A DNA stretch of 64,000 bases, from positions 95,006,337 to 95,070,336 of the forward strand of contig CATIUR010000004.1 of NCBI GenBank assembly GCA_949592205.1, written 5' to 3'. How positions within the stretch are numbered: position 1 is the first letter of the stretch; every line of letters begins with the position of its first letter. Positions 25,112 to 37,979 of this stretch are shown piece by piece. A program made the position numbers and the translations under genes. The notes under the pieces are model-generated. The model was not told the DNA's origin, did not search any database, and was given only the letters and a program-made list of their open reading frames with translations. Origin of the DNA: Helichrysum umbraculigerum (taxonomy: Eukaryota; Streptophyta; Magnoliopsida; Asterales; Asteraceae).

Positions 25112-27240
25112 TGAAACACCCCGAAATTTTAGAACCATTTTTTTTTATTGCTGACTATTTACAAAGAATACTAACTATTTATAAAGAATATTAACGATTT
25201 ATAAAGAATACTAAATGTTTATAAAGAAAACTAACTATTTATAAAGAATACTAACTGTTTATAAAGAATACTAACTTTCAAACCGCGTAACTCTTAACTC
25301 ATTTAACATTTGACCACCGAATTTGGTGTGCACCTTACCTATATGATTATAAACATATCCTAATTTCCACTTTTCATAAATCTGCATTTTATCAAGAATT
25401 GGACTAGTGACCTCTTTATGGTCATTTTTTTGACTCATTTAGTGAACATGTCAATTCCCAAACCACCTTACTTCTGACTTAAACCTTTACACCATATTTT
25501 CTACACTACAAATATGACTTAATGACATATTTACATTCGTCATATCACAACCACAACTCATTTTGACCTCTAAACCCATTAGTGACCCATTTGGGCACTT
25601 TGGTGACCCGTTTGGGTCTTTACCCATATAATCACCGTTCCAACACCCATTCTACATATAATTGACTTTTCTAAGTCAAACCAAACAACTTTTACCATTA
25701 AGATTGTACTAGAACCATAATTCACCATATTTCACATAAGACCATAATTATACATCAAGTATTCAACATCCACTTCTACAAAATTGTCAACGACCATATC
25801 ATGACTCATTGACTACGCTGACTTTTAAAGATCACCAAGTCTGACTTTGACCATAATACTACATCTAACTTAGACTTTCAACATAAAGTGACAAAACATG
25901 TTTCTTGACCAAAAAGGGGTGTAAGTACATATCAAGAGCATGATTCAAGATAAGTGACTTGTTACCGATATTACAACAAGTCTCCACCATTAACATCACT
26001 CGGGTCTCTTGCCCGAATCTCAATGGGTCCCACTTGGCTCACCTATAAAACATATAAACATAACAAAATAAGCATAAAGCTTAGTAAGTAATGGGCTATC
26101 TAATATTATAAAATCAGATCATAATCATATTCAAGACTTATGAGCATCAAGAACATAAGTTCAATGAACATGTAATACTTAATCTTTCATACTTGCATTA
26201 TGGATCCATAATCTAATATGTTAACTCCTGCAGTAGTCAACATCTTCGGGCCTATACCCCGGTATATATTTCAACACATCAAGTCACTATGATTCCCATT
26301 ACCGGTCCTTCCAAGTAATTAGAGAATACAACAAATAACATAAGATAGCATCGTCCATTAACTTACCTCGCGATAGCCCAGACAAATAATCACTTGTATC
26401 ACCTTGAGCACGTTTATCACCTAATCATGTTATCAAGTAGCCACGTATCAATCACAAATCACATATCACACCAATTAAGTGAAATTCTCATAACACTTAT
26501 GCCTTATTCATGAGTTTCATACACTTATCACAAATTACATACAATTGGGCAGTCTAATATCATATTAAATCGAAATCATTCACTTACACTAAGATTACCG
26601 CTCTTAGTGCATAGATACATATATCAATATCTCTTTCATCATGAACTACCCAAATTATATGTAATTATCAATTTCTTTATATCAACAAGGATCATCAATT
26701 TACCCATTAACATATGATTATGAGCATTCTAATCAAATTAATATCATTTAAGCATATCGTTTAATTCATTGAAGTGTTTGGAACATCAATTAAGCCAATA
26801 ATTCACTGATTTATCAACTTTAAGAATCTAGGGTTTATGCAATCAAACTAATTCATCAAATTAAACATAATAGAGAGTTAGTAATACCTTAAGGATGCTA
26901 AAATTGAAGATTAAAAACACTATGGATCAAACCCTAGCTTCAATTTGTGATTTTCTTCCTTTCTTGGCTTTAAAATCGTTCACCCAAAAGAACCGGTACG
27001 TGATTTCTATTTTTATGTGTTTTTAATATTGTAGAAGCTACAGGAAGTCTAATATTATACTGCTAATTTCGTTTAAACCTCCATTTTCGTTAATTTGACA
27101 ATATCAGTCCCTCTAACTAACTACACAATTAACTAGCAAGTCCTATGGCATAAATTATCTTTCACAATTAATCCTTTTTAACTTAACAATTAAAATAGTA
27201 TATTTTAAAATTTTGAACTTACAAAAATTGGGATGTTACA
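25112..27240 (-). repeat. 5' LTR of the Tekay-like element
   Basis: This is 2129 bp, 20 bp longer than the 3' LTR because of one extra copy of the 20-bp TTTATAAAGAATACTAAC-type unit. I see roughly twenty single-base differences from the other LTR, pointing to a young insertion. Confidence 0.95.
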
Positions 27241-27515
27241 ATAGTCACTTATATAGTTTGGTTTTTGACTGTTGACGACAAAGTATACCATCATTAATTT
27301 CAACTCGTTTCATTGCAATCAAAAAGAGAAGAAAGTGCAGAAAGGACTAAGGAGTCTGTACATATAGCTTTTGTGAAGATGGTAATCATCATTAGTAACA
27401 ACTGTAATATGAAGATAGATACAAATAATAAATGTATTATACTAATAAATTACCGAAAGAAACATACTTATTTTGTAAAATCTAGCTATGCACGACACTA
27501 TGCCCGTGTCAGTTG

Positions 27516-30500
27516 TCATGATTCAACAGTTACACTTTGTAATACGACATCCCACTCACTCTTTGGAATTTCGCCAGAATCTGCAATAACCACCTTTTTT
27601 CTTGGTTTTCCGCTGTAAGTACCTGCTCCCCCTTCAATTGCGTACACTGTATCCATGCCTTCTATTACTTTCCCAAACACAACATGCTCACCGTCCAACC
27701 TGTAAATTCCCCAGATGAATAAGCTACTGTAAAAGACCAAAACAGGAACCAAAACGTTCTGCAGCCCGACTATTCTACCCACTGTATCTAGTTAAGCTGT
27801 TGGAACATACAAGTATACAACTATAGAGTATCATAAATACACACATATATTATGATGTTAATCATAAAACGGAGCATCTCTAGGATTCGGCATAAATGAC
27901 TAATAAAGACAAGGTGGTTGTAGTTTGGATATTTCCCCAAAAGGAAGAGTAACATTTTTATGGGTAACTTGTCAAAATTAGTTCCAGTCAAATGGTTAGT
28001 TTTAAGTACGGGTCAAAATACGAGGGGTTGGGTTGGGTTGGGTTGAGATGGCCCTTCAAAGCTTTTTTGTTCTACTTTTGATTTTATATTTTATTAATGT
28101 CTAAAATATGATCACAAAAACAAACGCTATATTATTATAATGATAATTAAATTTAGCATACGTCAATTTAGGAGGTCCAAGGTTGTAACCTATTAGCATA
28201 CTGATAAACTTTAGGCAACTTTCGACCCATTAAACCTGTTTCCTTTGAAGTTCTTATTTTCTATTCGACCCATTATCAATAAACACACCCCAGATTGATC
28301 CATTTTCATATAAATTCCTTAAAATTGCCACCTCTATCACAAAGGATCAAGAAAAAATTATACTTCCAGTGTATTAGAGTAGCAACACAAGCAATCAAAA
28401 CATTGCACCTAAGCCTCATCAGTGCAGCACTACAACCTCCATCACATGGAAAAGAAAATATCTAGAGTATTATACTATTATACTCATATATCTTTCATAT
28501 TATATAGGATCTCGAATATAGAAAAATAAAAGAAATTATGGACTAATCAATATCCAAAAAATTATTTGTAAGGCCAATAAGTAATATTAAGTTGAGTGTT
28601 GGACTGTAAAAGTATGGATATATCCATAAATTATAGATATAGGAATTAGGCAAATTGTCCAAAAAAGACGATTAACTAGTGACTAACAATAAGAGATCCA
28701 TCAAATGAATCATTAATGGGGATTTTGATGTTAAAAGCATGTTAAACTTACCAGTAGGCCTTAACTGTAGTGATGAAGAACTGTGCACCATTAGAATCTG
28801 GCCCCGAGTTGACCATGGCCACCATACCTGCATGAACCATACCTTCAGATAAGAATAGCATACAACTTATTGATACTAAAACAGATGACAATGGTAGTCG
28901 GTGAATCACCAGCATGTGAATGTTTGATCTTGAAATTTTCGTCACGAAAGACTCCACCATAGATGGATTCGTTTCCTCTGCCATTTCCATTCACAGTATC
29001 TCCACCTTGAATCATGAACCCAGGTATGATTCGATGGAAAGGTGTTCCCTTATAGTGTAGCGGTTTACCACTCGCACCCTTCCCCAATTCCCCTGTTTCC
29101 AAAATGAAGGTATAAAGAAGACTGTAAAAGGTTGATACCAGAAGCTGGAATATCAGTTACCTGTGCACAGAGCTCGAAAATTCTCTGCGAACACACAATA
29201 CAGAGTACTTGTTAATTAGATATAGATCATGTAATATTAGCATCTTGATAAAAAAAAGTTATTTAAAATCCACCATCTTCAAACAAAGAAGTCAAACAGA
29301 AGAATGAAGTCTTACTGACAGTTTTTGGTACAACTTCACCATATAATCCAATAACTATTCTTCCTGCAGTACACCCATAATGTAAACCCAATAAGTTCAT
29401 GATAATTGTGTACGATGGATTATATAGCAGTATTTCAAATTCATGTCGTTCAAAGAACTGTTTTTATCCTTTTACATTTGGCATTGTCTTGCACGTTTAA
29501 CTACTTGCAAGCAAAATTAAAGTAGAATAGTAATCATTCATCATCATAAAAAAAAATGAGACCACATTCATGAGCCATATTGGGAGTTTATAAAGCAAAT
29601 GATGCAAATAAAATGTCCACATTAATCACATCACACTACCAATTATTATACCCAATTTAAAGAAGTCGACCATACCTAACCGTTGCTTATCGACATCAAC
29701 ATCCAGATATGTTCTATGTGTAATTTCATGCACCACTTCCACTGTATCCTCTTCCTAAACAGAAACCAAATTACTTCCAAAAGGTTAAAACAAAATAAGA
29801 ACATAGATTACCATCACCCACCACAATCATCACTATCTTATATCACTCATTATACTTTATAGCAGTTTTACGCCTTAACTTTTCTTTAAAACGTGCATTA
29901 TCGTCATCCAATTCATACAAGCAAGATCTTTTATTCAATAAACTATGCTAATTAACTTCCAACGCCTTTAGGATACACTACAGTTACATGAAAACACTAA
30001 CCCGTATTTGCATATATTTAAGTATACTTGCATATCTTGTAGAGAAACCACCAATTATTAGCAATTTTCCCACCCGTAGATACACAGATATTCATATAAT
30101 AATACCTACTATTAGCAATTTTATATCAAAAAGGCCAAGATTCATAGATTATCGATCACGTGACAACGATAAAATCAGAAATTAGTTGCTATACTCCTAA
30201 ACAAGTGATAAATCCCAATTACGAAACCGAGCTATGCTTGAAATCTACTTAATCCATTAGTTAATCAAACTAAACATGCCTGCAGTTATCAAACTACAAT
30301 ATTTACATCAATCAATTTCCAGTTTACAAACTACATTATGCAAATCATCAATTGGCATTTTCCAATCTGGTGATTCATCTAAATCCAGAAATTACAACAG
30401 AGCCTTCGAATTCGGTTAAATTTACATAAATAGATCCAAATCAAAATATTTCATAACACAACAATTAATCATTATGTTTTCAACAAACTATAATAATATT

Positions 30501-30611
30501 AAGGATTACCTGTTGAGAGAATGATGAGAAAGCGAAGAATACGAAAACCGAAACGATCAACAAAATGACAAGCGATCGTGGCCGTAGAATATTACAGATC
30601 TCTCGACCCAT
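27516..30611 (-). CDS. Membrane-anchored single-domain cyclophilin (peptidyl-prolyl isomerase), 7 exons
   Basis: Exons (minus): 30611-30510, 29754-29676, 29363-29316, 29184-29161, 29092-28910, 28827-28752, 27699-27516. All junctions are GT-AG and the phases close, giving 231 residues. Residues 1-34 hold a hydrophobic signal-anchor (LVILLIVSVFVFFAF) that would place the protein in the secretory pathway. The cyclophilin domain follows, with the catalytic and cyclosporin-binding residues of the family retained: R105, F110, Q161, F163, W171, H176. It catalyses proline cis-trans isomerisation during protein folding. The closest group I recall is the Arabidopsis CYP21-1-like secretory cyclophilins. 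Exon 4 is a micro-exon of only 24 bases. Confidence 0.93.
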
Positions 30612-31159
30612 TTCTGATTCTTCCTCTTTCTCATACATTCATCCAAATCTCTAAAAAACAAAAACAATATAAATAAATTCACCGATATAATAGATATAGT
30701 AACACTAGTTCGACTACTAGTGTCAGTGAACTGACGCGGTTTGTTGATTTCTTAGATCCTCCGGTTCATGCGATCAGATCTTGTGAATATGATCCACTTG
30801 TGTTTTTGTCGGTTTCGTGTTTTCCTAACTCTTTTTTCTTTTGTTAATTGGTGTTTAGTTAATCGTATACACTGGGGTTTGGGTTCACACACGACAGGTG
30901 TTCGACGAATTGTCCTTTGATAATTAAAATTATTTAAACACCGTTAAAAAAATATAACAGCATGACACATAGATTATAATATAAAATGGTATAGAATAAT
31001 ATTTTGTTGCTAATGAGCTTAACTAGGTAGTAAAGCCGCACTACACTGCGAAGCTCATAATATGATAGGATATGAATATTTAGTATTACCTTTTGATATA
31101 AATTTATATGGTTTTAGTCACTACACAACTATCTACATTTATGTTGACCAAATTTAATA
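30612..31159. other. Upstream region of the cyclophilin gene and Helitron end
   Basis: It holds the 5' UTR and promoter of the cyclophilin gene up to about 30950. The start of a minus-strand Helitron-like tract lies at 31023. No other gene is seen. Confidence 0.5.
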
Positions 31160-31408
31160 CTCCCCCGTCCCGATTCTATTGTCCAGTATTCCTTTTTGGG
31201 ATGTCCCAATTTAATTGTCCACTTCCATAAATAGATAAGAATAATGAGATAAAGTTCATTTTTACCCCTAATTTATATATGTAAGACAAAAAAGTAGGTA
31301 AAAAGTAAAGGGTAAAACTGTCTTCTTACCAAAAAGTAATAGAGATAGTGATGTTTTCTTAAACTGCGTGTTTTTTGTCTGGGGACAATAAAATTGGGAC
31401 GGAGGGAG
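31160..31408. mobile_element. Stowaway-type MITE (Tc1/mariner)
   Basis: The ends CTCCCCCGTCCCGATTC and, read inward from the right, CTCCCTCCGTCCCAATTT are the Stowaway consensus. They are flanked by TA duplications (31158-31159 and 31409-31410). Length 249 bp, no coding capacity. Confidence 0.92.
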
Positions 31409-31664
31409 TATTACGTAGTCAATATAATCTCGAAATTGAATAAAAAACTCGCTAATAAAAAGTAAATATTCATTAGTCAGTGAGTATATTTTAAATATTT
31501 GATTCTTACAATAAATTTATTTTACTTAAATAAGTTAATTTATCAAAAAAAAAAAAAAAAGAATGTGAGGTTTAGCAATTTTGTGAAGTCATCTAGAGAA
31601 GTTTGGCTTGGGCCTAATTTTAGCTTTTTGGGAGCTGAGAACTGAAAAATAAAAGTAATTTTGA

Positions 31665-31738
31665 AGGTAGGACTCGAACGGTGATCCACTCGCTTAACAA
31701 AAGACGCACAAACCACTTAGGCTAGGAGGTTATTTGCT
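31665..31738 (-). repeat. tRNA-like / SINE-type unit
   Basis: On the minus strand there is a good A box (TAGCCTAAGTGG, 31713-31724) and B box (GTTCGAGTCC, 31670-31679), but no convincing cloverleaf. It is best read as a tRNA-derived SINE head. Confidence 0.45.
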
Positions 31739-32718
31739 TATTTAACCGCATGTATTTTATATATAATATTGTAAAGTCCGCTAAAAACAAAAAAATTACT
31801 GTTCATATTGACGGTCAAGGCTCGCTCGTTGTGAGTATATATACAATGGTATCCGCACTTTGTATTAAAAAGAAAATATAGATTAAATATAACAATCACT
31901 CTAAATTAGCTACAATGAAGTTTAACTATCCCCCACCCACCCACACACATATATATAAAACTAAAGGAGGTTACCCTCAACTAAAAATACACGTCTTATC
32001 AGTCACATACATATTGTAATTGAGTTGTGTGATTGAAATAATTAGAACTTTAAAAAAAGATGTTGAACTTGATCTTCATATTCATCCATGAAGCTTGTAT
32101 TAAGATTGTAAAATAGACGAAATTTAGAGCAAAGGTAAGCTATCATAATTTATTAAAGGTGATAAAAATAATTAGAGAGCTATAAAAAGAAGGGTGAATA
32201 TTAATAAATTTAAAAATTCTATTGTTCAATAGACGATTTCAGCTCATAATTAAAGAAGAAAATTTGATAACGCAATGCTACGATTTTGGGCTATAGCCAA
32301 AATTATACTACAATAGTTATCTCATGGCACATTAATTTAGATTAAGTTATTATAATTTAATTTTGTATGTTACTTTATATACCATCTAAAAATGATAACA
32401 AATTAAATTACATTAAATTAGTTATACTTTGTATATATAATATTTTTCAAGTTTAAGGATGACATATATGATATTTTCAAATTAAGTTGGATAAATATTT
32501 TTCAAATTTAAGGATGACATATATGATATCTTCAAGTTAAGTTGGATAAATGTGATATTTTGCAAGTAAACAATGGCATATATGCAATTTTCCCTAAATT
32601 AAATGTTACTTTATTTAGTCTCTTAGTGTAGGAGAATTTGCCACCTCATCAAATTGGTATATAAGGTGATGATACCTAGGAAGTATCCTATGTGGCAAGG
32701 GTAAGATGTTAACAAATA

Positions 32719-33015
32719 ATGGAGGGACTCCTCCTTTAGTTATATAGATAGATAGATAGATAGATAATTTTTATATTAAATTATGTTGAATCTTCTATAC
32801 TACTATAGGGGAGTTTCGCTGACATTATAAAGCTGACTTGGCGAGACATATGGAGGGACTCCTCCTTTAGTTATATAGATAGATAGATAGATAGATAGAT
32901 AGACTGTTAAAAAAAAAGATAGATAGATAATTTTTATATTAAATTATGTTGAATCTATCTATCTATCTATACTACTAAAGGGGAGTTTCGCTGATATCAT
33001 AAAGCTGACTTGGCG
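32719..33015. repeat. 131-bp tandem duplication with GATA microsatellites at Helitron 5' ends
   Basis: The block beginning ATGGAGGGACTCCTCC at 32719 recurs at 32850, each time followed by (GATA)n, an AT-rich stretch and a Helitron-type CTATACTACTA...GGGGAGTTTCGCTG segment. It looks like repeated head-to-head Helitron 5' ends created by insertion into or beside similar ends. Confidence 0.7.
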
Positions 33016-33750
33016 AGTTATGAAGTAGGTTATCATGCTTAGATGTCACTCTGTGGTTAAAAGGATGATGTTATTAATAATTAATATTTTTTCATTGAAA
33101 AATCATAATAATATATATTTTGCATTTATTTTTACTATTAAATATAATTATAGTTTTTTTTTTCAAAATGTCTTTTGGTTTTTTCTAGAGCCCACCCAGT
33201 CCATTATTTGCATCAGTACTCTAAAGCTTTTTATACACGCTTTCATTGATTCCACTGCAACTAATATCACGCTATTCCTTTTTATACACCCTGTTTGATT
33301 ATATCATCGCAAATTCAAAATTCATACACCTGGATCTCCTCTATTCATCTCCCACCCGATTTCATCTCTTCTACACCTGGGCGTTTCTCTTAATTATGAT
33401 TATTAGAGATTCTTCAAGTTAGGTTTTCGTTTCAGCATCAAGTTGAAAGGTAAACCAGTTGTTTAATATTGCAGTTGTGTTTACGGTGGCTATCAATGTC
33501 ATATTATATTTTTCGTTGTCGATGTTAGGTTATATAGTTTTTGAAGATTTCGTAACTGAATTCTAGGATTGTTTGTTTCGAATATGATTAAGTTTACGTC
33601 TTCATTTATTTAAGTTTGGGCTTATGTAGCCAAGTTGATCAATTATGATGATTTTGATTGTTTTTTATTTTGAATTGTTATTTATTTGGGTTGTTTATAC
33701 TTTTCTTTGACACACATAAGGTGTTCGATGAAATGACTTGGACGTAGTGG

Positions 33751-34450
33751 CGGATCCAGAAAATTCGCTCGTTTGGGGCGAATTTTTTTTCTTAAGATTG
33801 ACGAACATTAAAGCGGCTCATAACAGCATTATAACGATGAGATGAAAACATAGTGATCGCTTTTAAAACAACTTAAAAATGACTTAAATGGATTACAAAA
33901 CATCTGATACCAATACATAATAATTTTAATGAAATATTTTTACACTACTATAAGAAAGACATCACAAATTTTCTAAAACAATATTTCTTTACACTAATAT
34001 ACAAGATAACTATAAGAGTACAGAGATACAATTTCATATTATATTATACTATATACTATACATATAATGAAAATGCTCCGTAGCAAATAAAGATCTATAT
34101 CAATATCCACATATATAGAATTCGTAAGCGGGATGGAATATATTTCTGTAATTAGGTGCACATTATGTGGCTATTTTTATTTGATCACTAGGTTGTCATT
34201 TCCCACATCGCCTAGCCGATAAACTTTTCAACAGAAAAACCCGTATAAAAAGGAGAGGAGAGTAGTTGTTAGATTCATTTAATGAGTTGCCTAAAACTTT
34301 CCCTTGGAGAGGGCATTATCACTCTTGGGTTGGGGGCCTTTTGAATGTTGGGCTGAGGGCATCTGGATTAAAAGTGCTAATTTTGTATTAAATATGTGTG
34401 GGTCATTAGGGGCAGTTGACCCCACTTGCACTAGTAGAGATCCGCCGGAC
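33751..34450. mobile_element. Possible hAT-like insertion inside the Helitron
   Basis: GTGGCGGATCC at about 33747 faces GGATCTCT-type/GATCCGCC at about 34438-34446. Similar GGACG bases lie on both outer sides. The pair resembles the CAGTGGCGGA... TIRs of plant hAT-like MITEs, but the TSD is imperfect. Confidence 0.35.
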
Positions 34451-34617
34451 GACTTTGGTTATAATATTGTCTATGGTATCCATCTTTCTTTCATCATAAT
34501 GATTTTAGATTTTGATTTCTGTTTAATTTAATTTTGGTTGTGATGTCAAGTTGTGCAGGTTTGAATCATGGAAGCAAATTAAGAAATAGCTTTCAATGGT
34601 GATTATGTAGTGAATGA

Positions 34618-34683
34618 AAGGTGCTTGATGAAATGTCTGATACAAATAGAGTAACTTGTATGATTTCTTTTACACATGTTATC
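34618..34683 (+). pseudogene. PPR-protein fragment captured in the Helitron
   Basis: The frame reads KVLDEMSDTNRVTCMISFTH, matching the DEM-d-N-v-s pattern of plant pentatricopeptide repeats (E/DYW class). A similar short KVFDEM stretch is at about 33719-33736. Neither is part of a longer open frame, so both are gene scraps. Confidence 0.55.
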
Positions 34684-35392
34684 ATTCCAAGATGATTGGT
34701 TTTTGATTTATAATAAGTTTGTACACTTTCACTACCAACTTGAATGAGTCTATCTGACTTTATTGTTGTGATCCACTATTTGGCTTTGAGAAAGACATGT
34801 GGATGCTACAGATATGTGTTGGGGCTGTGATGATTTGGTTTGCTTTGATTTGTTATCTTAATTAATTACATAGTATATGAGATGGCTTTGTATTGCGTGG
34901 TTACTTTGTAATTCTTTTACAGTTATGATATTGATAAGTGTTGTGAGTTGTGATGATTTTGATGATGCAATAATGGAGAGTATTTCGCAAATTAATTGCA
35001 TGGTTTGGTGTGTACTGCTGTATTGCAAGTGGACATCGATATGAGGTTGCTTGGCATGAAGTGGTAAACCTATTTTTATGCATTCATATTTTGTTGTTTT
35101 ATACTCTTTGATATGTTAGAGATAGCCTCACAGTTTATATTTTTTATTTTACAGGTATTAGGTTTGCAATCTCAGATAGTTAGATGTGACACAGGACTCG
35201 AAATGTATCCATGTTGATTAGTCCACCTCCAAGGCATTTATCCTTCTGTTCGTTTATTCTTCTCAAATTGATATCCTTAAAGAAAAAATATATATAAGCA
35301 GTACTTTGATTAATCAACTACTAATACTTTTTGATTTGTATTTTTGAAACTTTCTTATATTTGATCCCACAACTACCTCTATTTCCTCTATG

Positions 35393-35461
35393 AAGAATGT
35401 AGGTGGTCACGTTTGCTAGATCTGTGGTGATACGGTTGGCACTATTGCTAATGGTGCTGAT
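35393..35461 (+). pseudogene. Cellulose-synthase zinc-finger fragment captured in the Helitron
   Basis: The frame reads KNVGGHVC-stop-ICGDTVGT, which matches the N-terminal RING-type zinc finger of plant CesA proteins (K-N-x-G-G-x-V-C-Q-I-C-G-D-x-V-G). A stop replaces the Gln between the first two Cys residues. Only this exon piece is visible. Confidence 0.6.
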
Positions 35462-36463
35462 GTTAGAGGCATTACCAAAAACTGACTCGAAATGATCAAA
35501 GGTAGCTATGTGCCTTACATGATGGCTTTATAAAAAAGTGAATGGTTAGTATAAACCGAGCTTCAATAATTTCATTACTATTTTTTTTCATAAACATGTA
35601 GAAGGTGGAACTATAAAGGTATTTTTATATATTTTTAAGTGTTTGGATGTCTTTCTGAAGGTATCGATGTTTAAGGTTATGGGTGTCCAGGTCTGTCTGT
35701 TACTTCAAATGTTACAGTTATTGCAGAGCTCGCGGAGTTGATACTGGCTGCTCTACTTTTCACTTTAGTGTGTTCTTCTTTGTAGATGATGCATTTATAA
35801 CAATATGCTCATATAACAATCTGATCATGTACTTGAACTATTGTAGATGCTGCAATTGGATTACCATATAACTTAAGAGTGGTTAAGAAGGAAATAATAG
35901 CTTGTTTATGCAATACGCCTTCATCTTTGTATATGTTACTGGCATTGATAATAAGAGTTTCAAAAACATTTTGTAGTTGATGTATTTACGATTTATATAA
36001 TTGGAAATCATTATGGATAGGGGATCATAATATGCCATGGTTTAGCATTAAATGAATCGTAGTGTATGACTAGCCTTCTTACTGAATGAAATTTGTTACA
36101 TACATGCTTTTATCATTTTAGTGCTTATAGCAATCTTACATATTCAGCTTACTGTAGATTTAATAGTTATTCTCTACTCTCTTTTTTTTCAGTTCTTCGA
36201 ATGGAACTCATTATTCAGATATTCATTCCGAACTCTAAATATTCACTAAATGTTCATTAAACCCGTATAAATGCTCATTATATGTTGGTATTGGACGACT
36301 TACGTTCCATCAAGAATTGAAAGAATAAGAGACAACACGTCGGCATTGAGCGGTTAATACATACGAGTTATATCTAACTTTATTTTACTTAAAAAATAAT
36401 ATTGAATAATCGTATAATTTTGATCATTTAACAAACCCGTGTTTTCACGGGTCTTGAAACTAG

Positions 36464-37110
36464 TTAATTATAAAGTATATATATTCTTTTTAATTTTGAA
36501 GTTTCTTAATTAAATTTAATAAAAGTGTTTATTCATAATAATTTTAAATTATAAATATGGAATTAATTTTAATATGTTAGGCTTAACTATTGCTTTTAGT
36601 GATCTAGTTAGCATTTTCCTTAAAGTTAAAACAAAAATCGTTAGTTTACCATTCGTTTGTTTAACTTGAGAGTGTTGCTATAAATTGCTACTATACCATC
36701 GGTCATCATTAATCTTCCTATTCTGTGCCACCTATGTTAAAGGGTGGTGATATTTCCATCATCCAAATTGATAATGTATGCATTAACAGATTGTACAGTG
36801 CAATCGGTTAATGCATACATGTAGTGGATTTATCAATTTGGATGGTATGGAAGAATCTTATACTTAAAAGTATTGCTTCAATTCCTTTTTCCTCATTTAT
36901 TTTTCTCTCACCTTGGCATATATGCAGCATGTTCAATTCCATTGCATTTAACACTATCTTGAGTCATCATTATTCGAATAGAGTTGAAATGTTGGTCTAC
37001 TAATATAAGCTCGATCTTCTTAATTAGCTAGAGTCTAGAGATAATATAGAGACCAAAGAGGAGACATAGAGGCCAAGAAACAAAAAAGATCGAAACTTCT
37101 AATGTGCTCA
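36464..37110. other. Intergenic stretch with a foldback
   Basis: No coding sequence is seen. It contains the long hairpin at 36756-36846. Confidence 0.5.
36756..36846. repeat. Long imperfect hairpin (possible miRNA-like or MITE foldback)
   Basis: The inner stem pairs 36775-36793 with 36801-36819: 19 bp, one mismatch, 7-base loop. The outer stem pairs about 36761-36773 with 36831-36843, perfectly. A 1 x 11-base internal loop separates the two. The size fits a short miRNA-type precursor, but a small MITE is equally possible. Confidence 0.6.
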
Positions 37111-37979
37111 CTATTTTACAGGTCTAAACTCTATGCCTTGTATGATAACCCCGTCAAGGTTCATGACAAGTCCACCGGTCAAGCGAAGATGCATAGGGAT
37201 CATTTTAGTGGAAGCCGTTTGAAATTCCCATAGTTGTACTTCCATCCAACCATCATTTCTCAGTCGTGGAATGCCTTTCAGATCGGGTCTATTCAATGGG
37301 TTGCGAGCATTTTGATCTACTTTTCCATCAACAATAACTGGGGTTTGAGGACTAGCAAAGTATATATACCAAAAATCAGACTCCGAATCAGGATCTAGAA
37401 CATCAGAATCAAATCTTTCATACTCCATCACTCACAGGAGCCTCAAATTTTTTCTCACCTCCAGGTAATTTGTAGACACGATAACTTTCATATGTTGTAT
37501 GAGGTGATAGTACTCGGGATTTGATTTTTCCGAAAAGTTTAAAATCTCTACATGTAACTTCAAGCCCTTTTTTAACTCTGCAAAAACTTTGAAAATCATC
37601 TTACACGTAATAGAGATGCTAGAATTGGACATGATACTTGTCCAAGAGTATTTGAAAGGTGAAAAGTTTCGAGGTTTCAACTTCAATGTACTAGAGCCTG
37701 TTGGGAAATGACCACGTCAAATAAACGCATGTCCAGAAACGTTTAAGCCTACAGGGTCACACGCGTTAACACGTAGATACCGCTTATTTAACCAAGTTAA
37801 GTTAACTCTAATAACTAGTTAAGTTATTAGTTAATTTTTGATAATTTAATAAATGTTATTAAAATTATAAGATTCAAGGTGAAAGTTGTTAGGACTAAAA
37901 TGTTATCTCTAATTACTTGAAGGGTTCCTATAATTAATTAATAATAAAAAGTTATTATTATTTAATTATAAAAGGATTA

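Larger units (their letters stand above)
14270..27240 (-). mobile_element. Complete Ty3/gypsy (Tekay/Del-like) LTR retrotransposon
   Basis: The element is bounded by a perfect 5-bp target duplication ATAGT (14265-14269 and 27241-27245). It has two LTRs that look about 99% identical by eye, an initiator-Met-type primer binding site, one gag-pol frame and a polypurine tract. It is transcribed on the minus strand, so the 5' LTR is the right-hand copy. Size is about 13.0 kb, of which 3.7 kb is a nested solo-LTR-like unit. It lies 276 bp beyond the cyclophilin stop codon, in the same orientation. Two in-frame stops (20964-20966 and just before 16479) suggest it is no longer autonomous. Confidence 0.95.
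31023..32755 (-). mobile_element. Probable nonautonomous Helitron (minus strand)
   Basis: On the minus strand the right end starts near 32750 with a TCTATATAACTAAAGGAGG-type terminus, the same family of 5' end as at 37980. The left end is a stem (CGCA/TGCG) followed by about ten bases and CTAG|T (31023-31026). It contains a Stowaway-type MITE and a tRNA-like repeat. There is no Rep/helicase frame. The 5' boundary is blurred by a GATA repeat. Confidence 0.45.
32954..36463 (+). mobile_element. Nonautonomous Helitron carrying gene fragments
   Basis: The 5' end is TCTAT...ACTACTAAAGGGGAG (exact T ambiguous between 32954 and 32966). The 3' end has a perfect 6-bp hairpin (CCCGTG-TTTT-CACGGG, 36436-36451), then a 12-base stretch ending CTAG at 36463 before a T. 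There is no RepHel frame. It contains PPR-like and cellulose-synthase-like fragments and an inner hAT-like repeat, so it is a capture-type Helitron. Confidence 0.7.

Noticed and set aside
31665..31738. tRNA gene
   Set aside because: A and B boxes are present, but arms do not fold into a cloverleaf; SINE head is more likely.
34304..34531. 75-residue frame inside the Helitron
   Set aside because: Falls in a hAT-like repeat and has no family resemblance.
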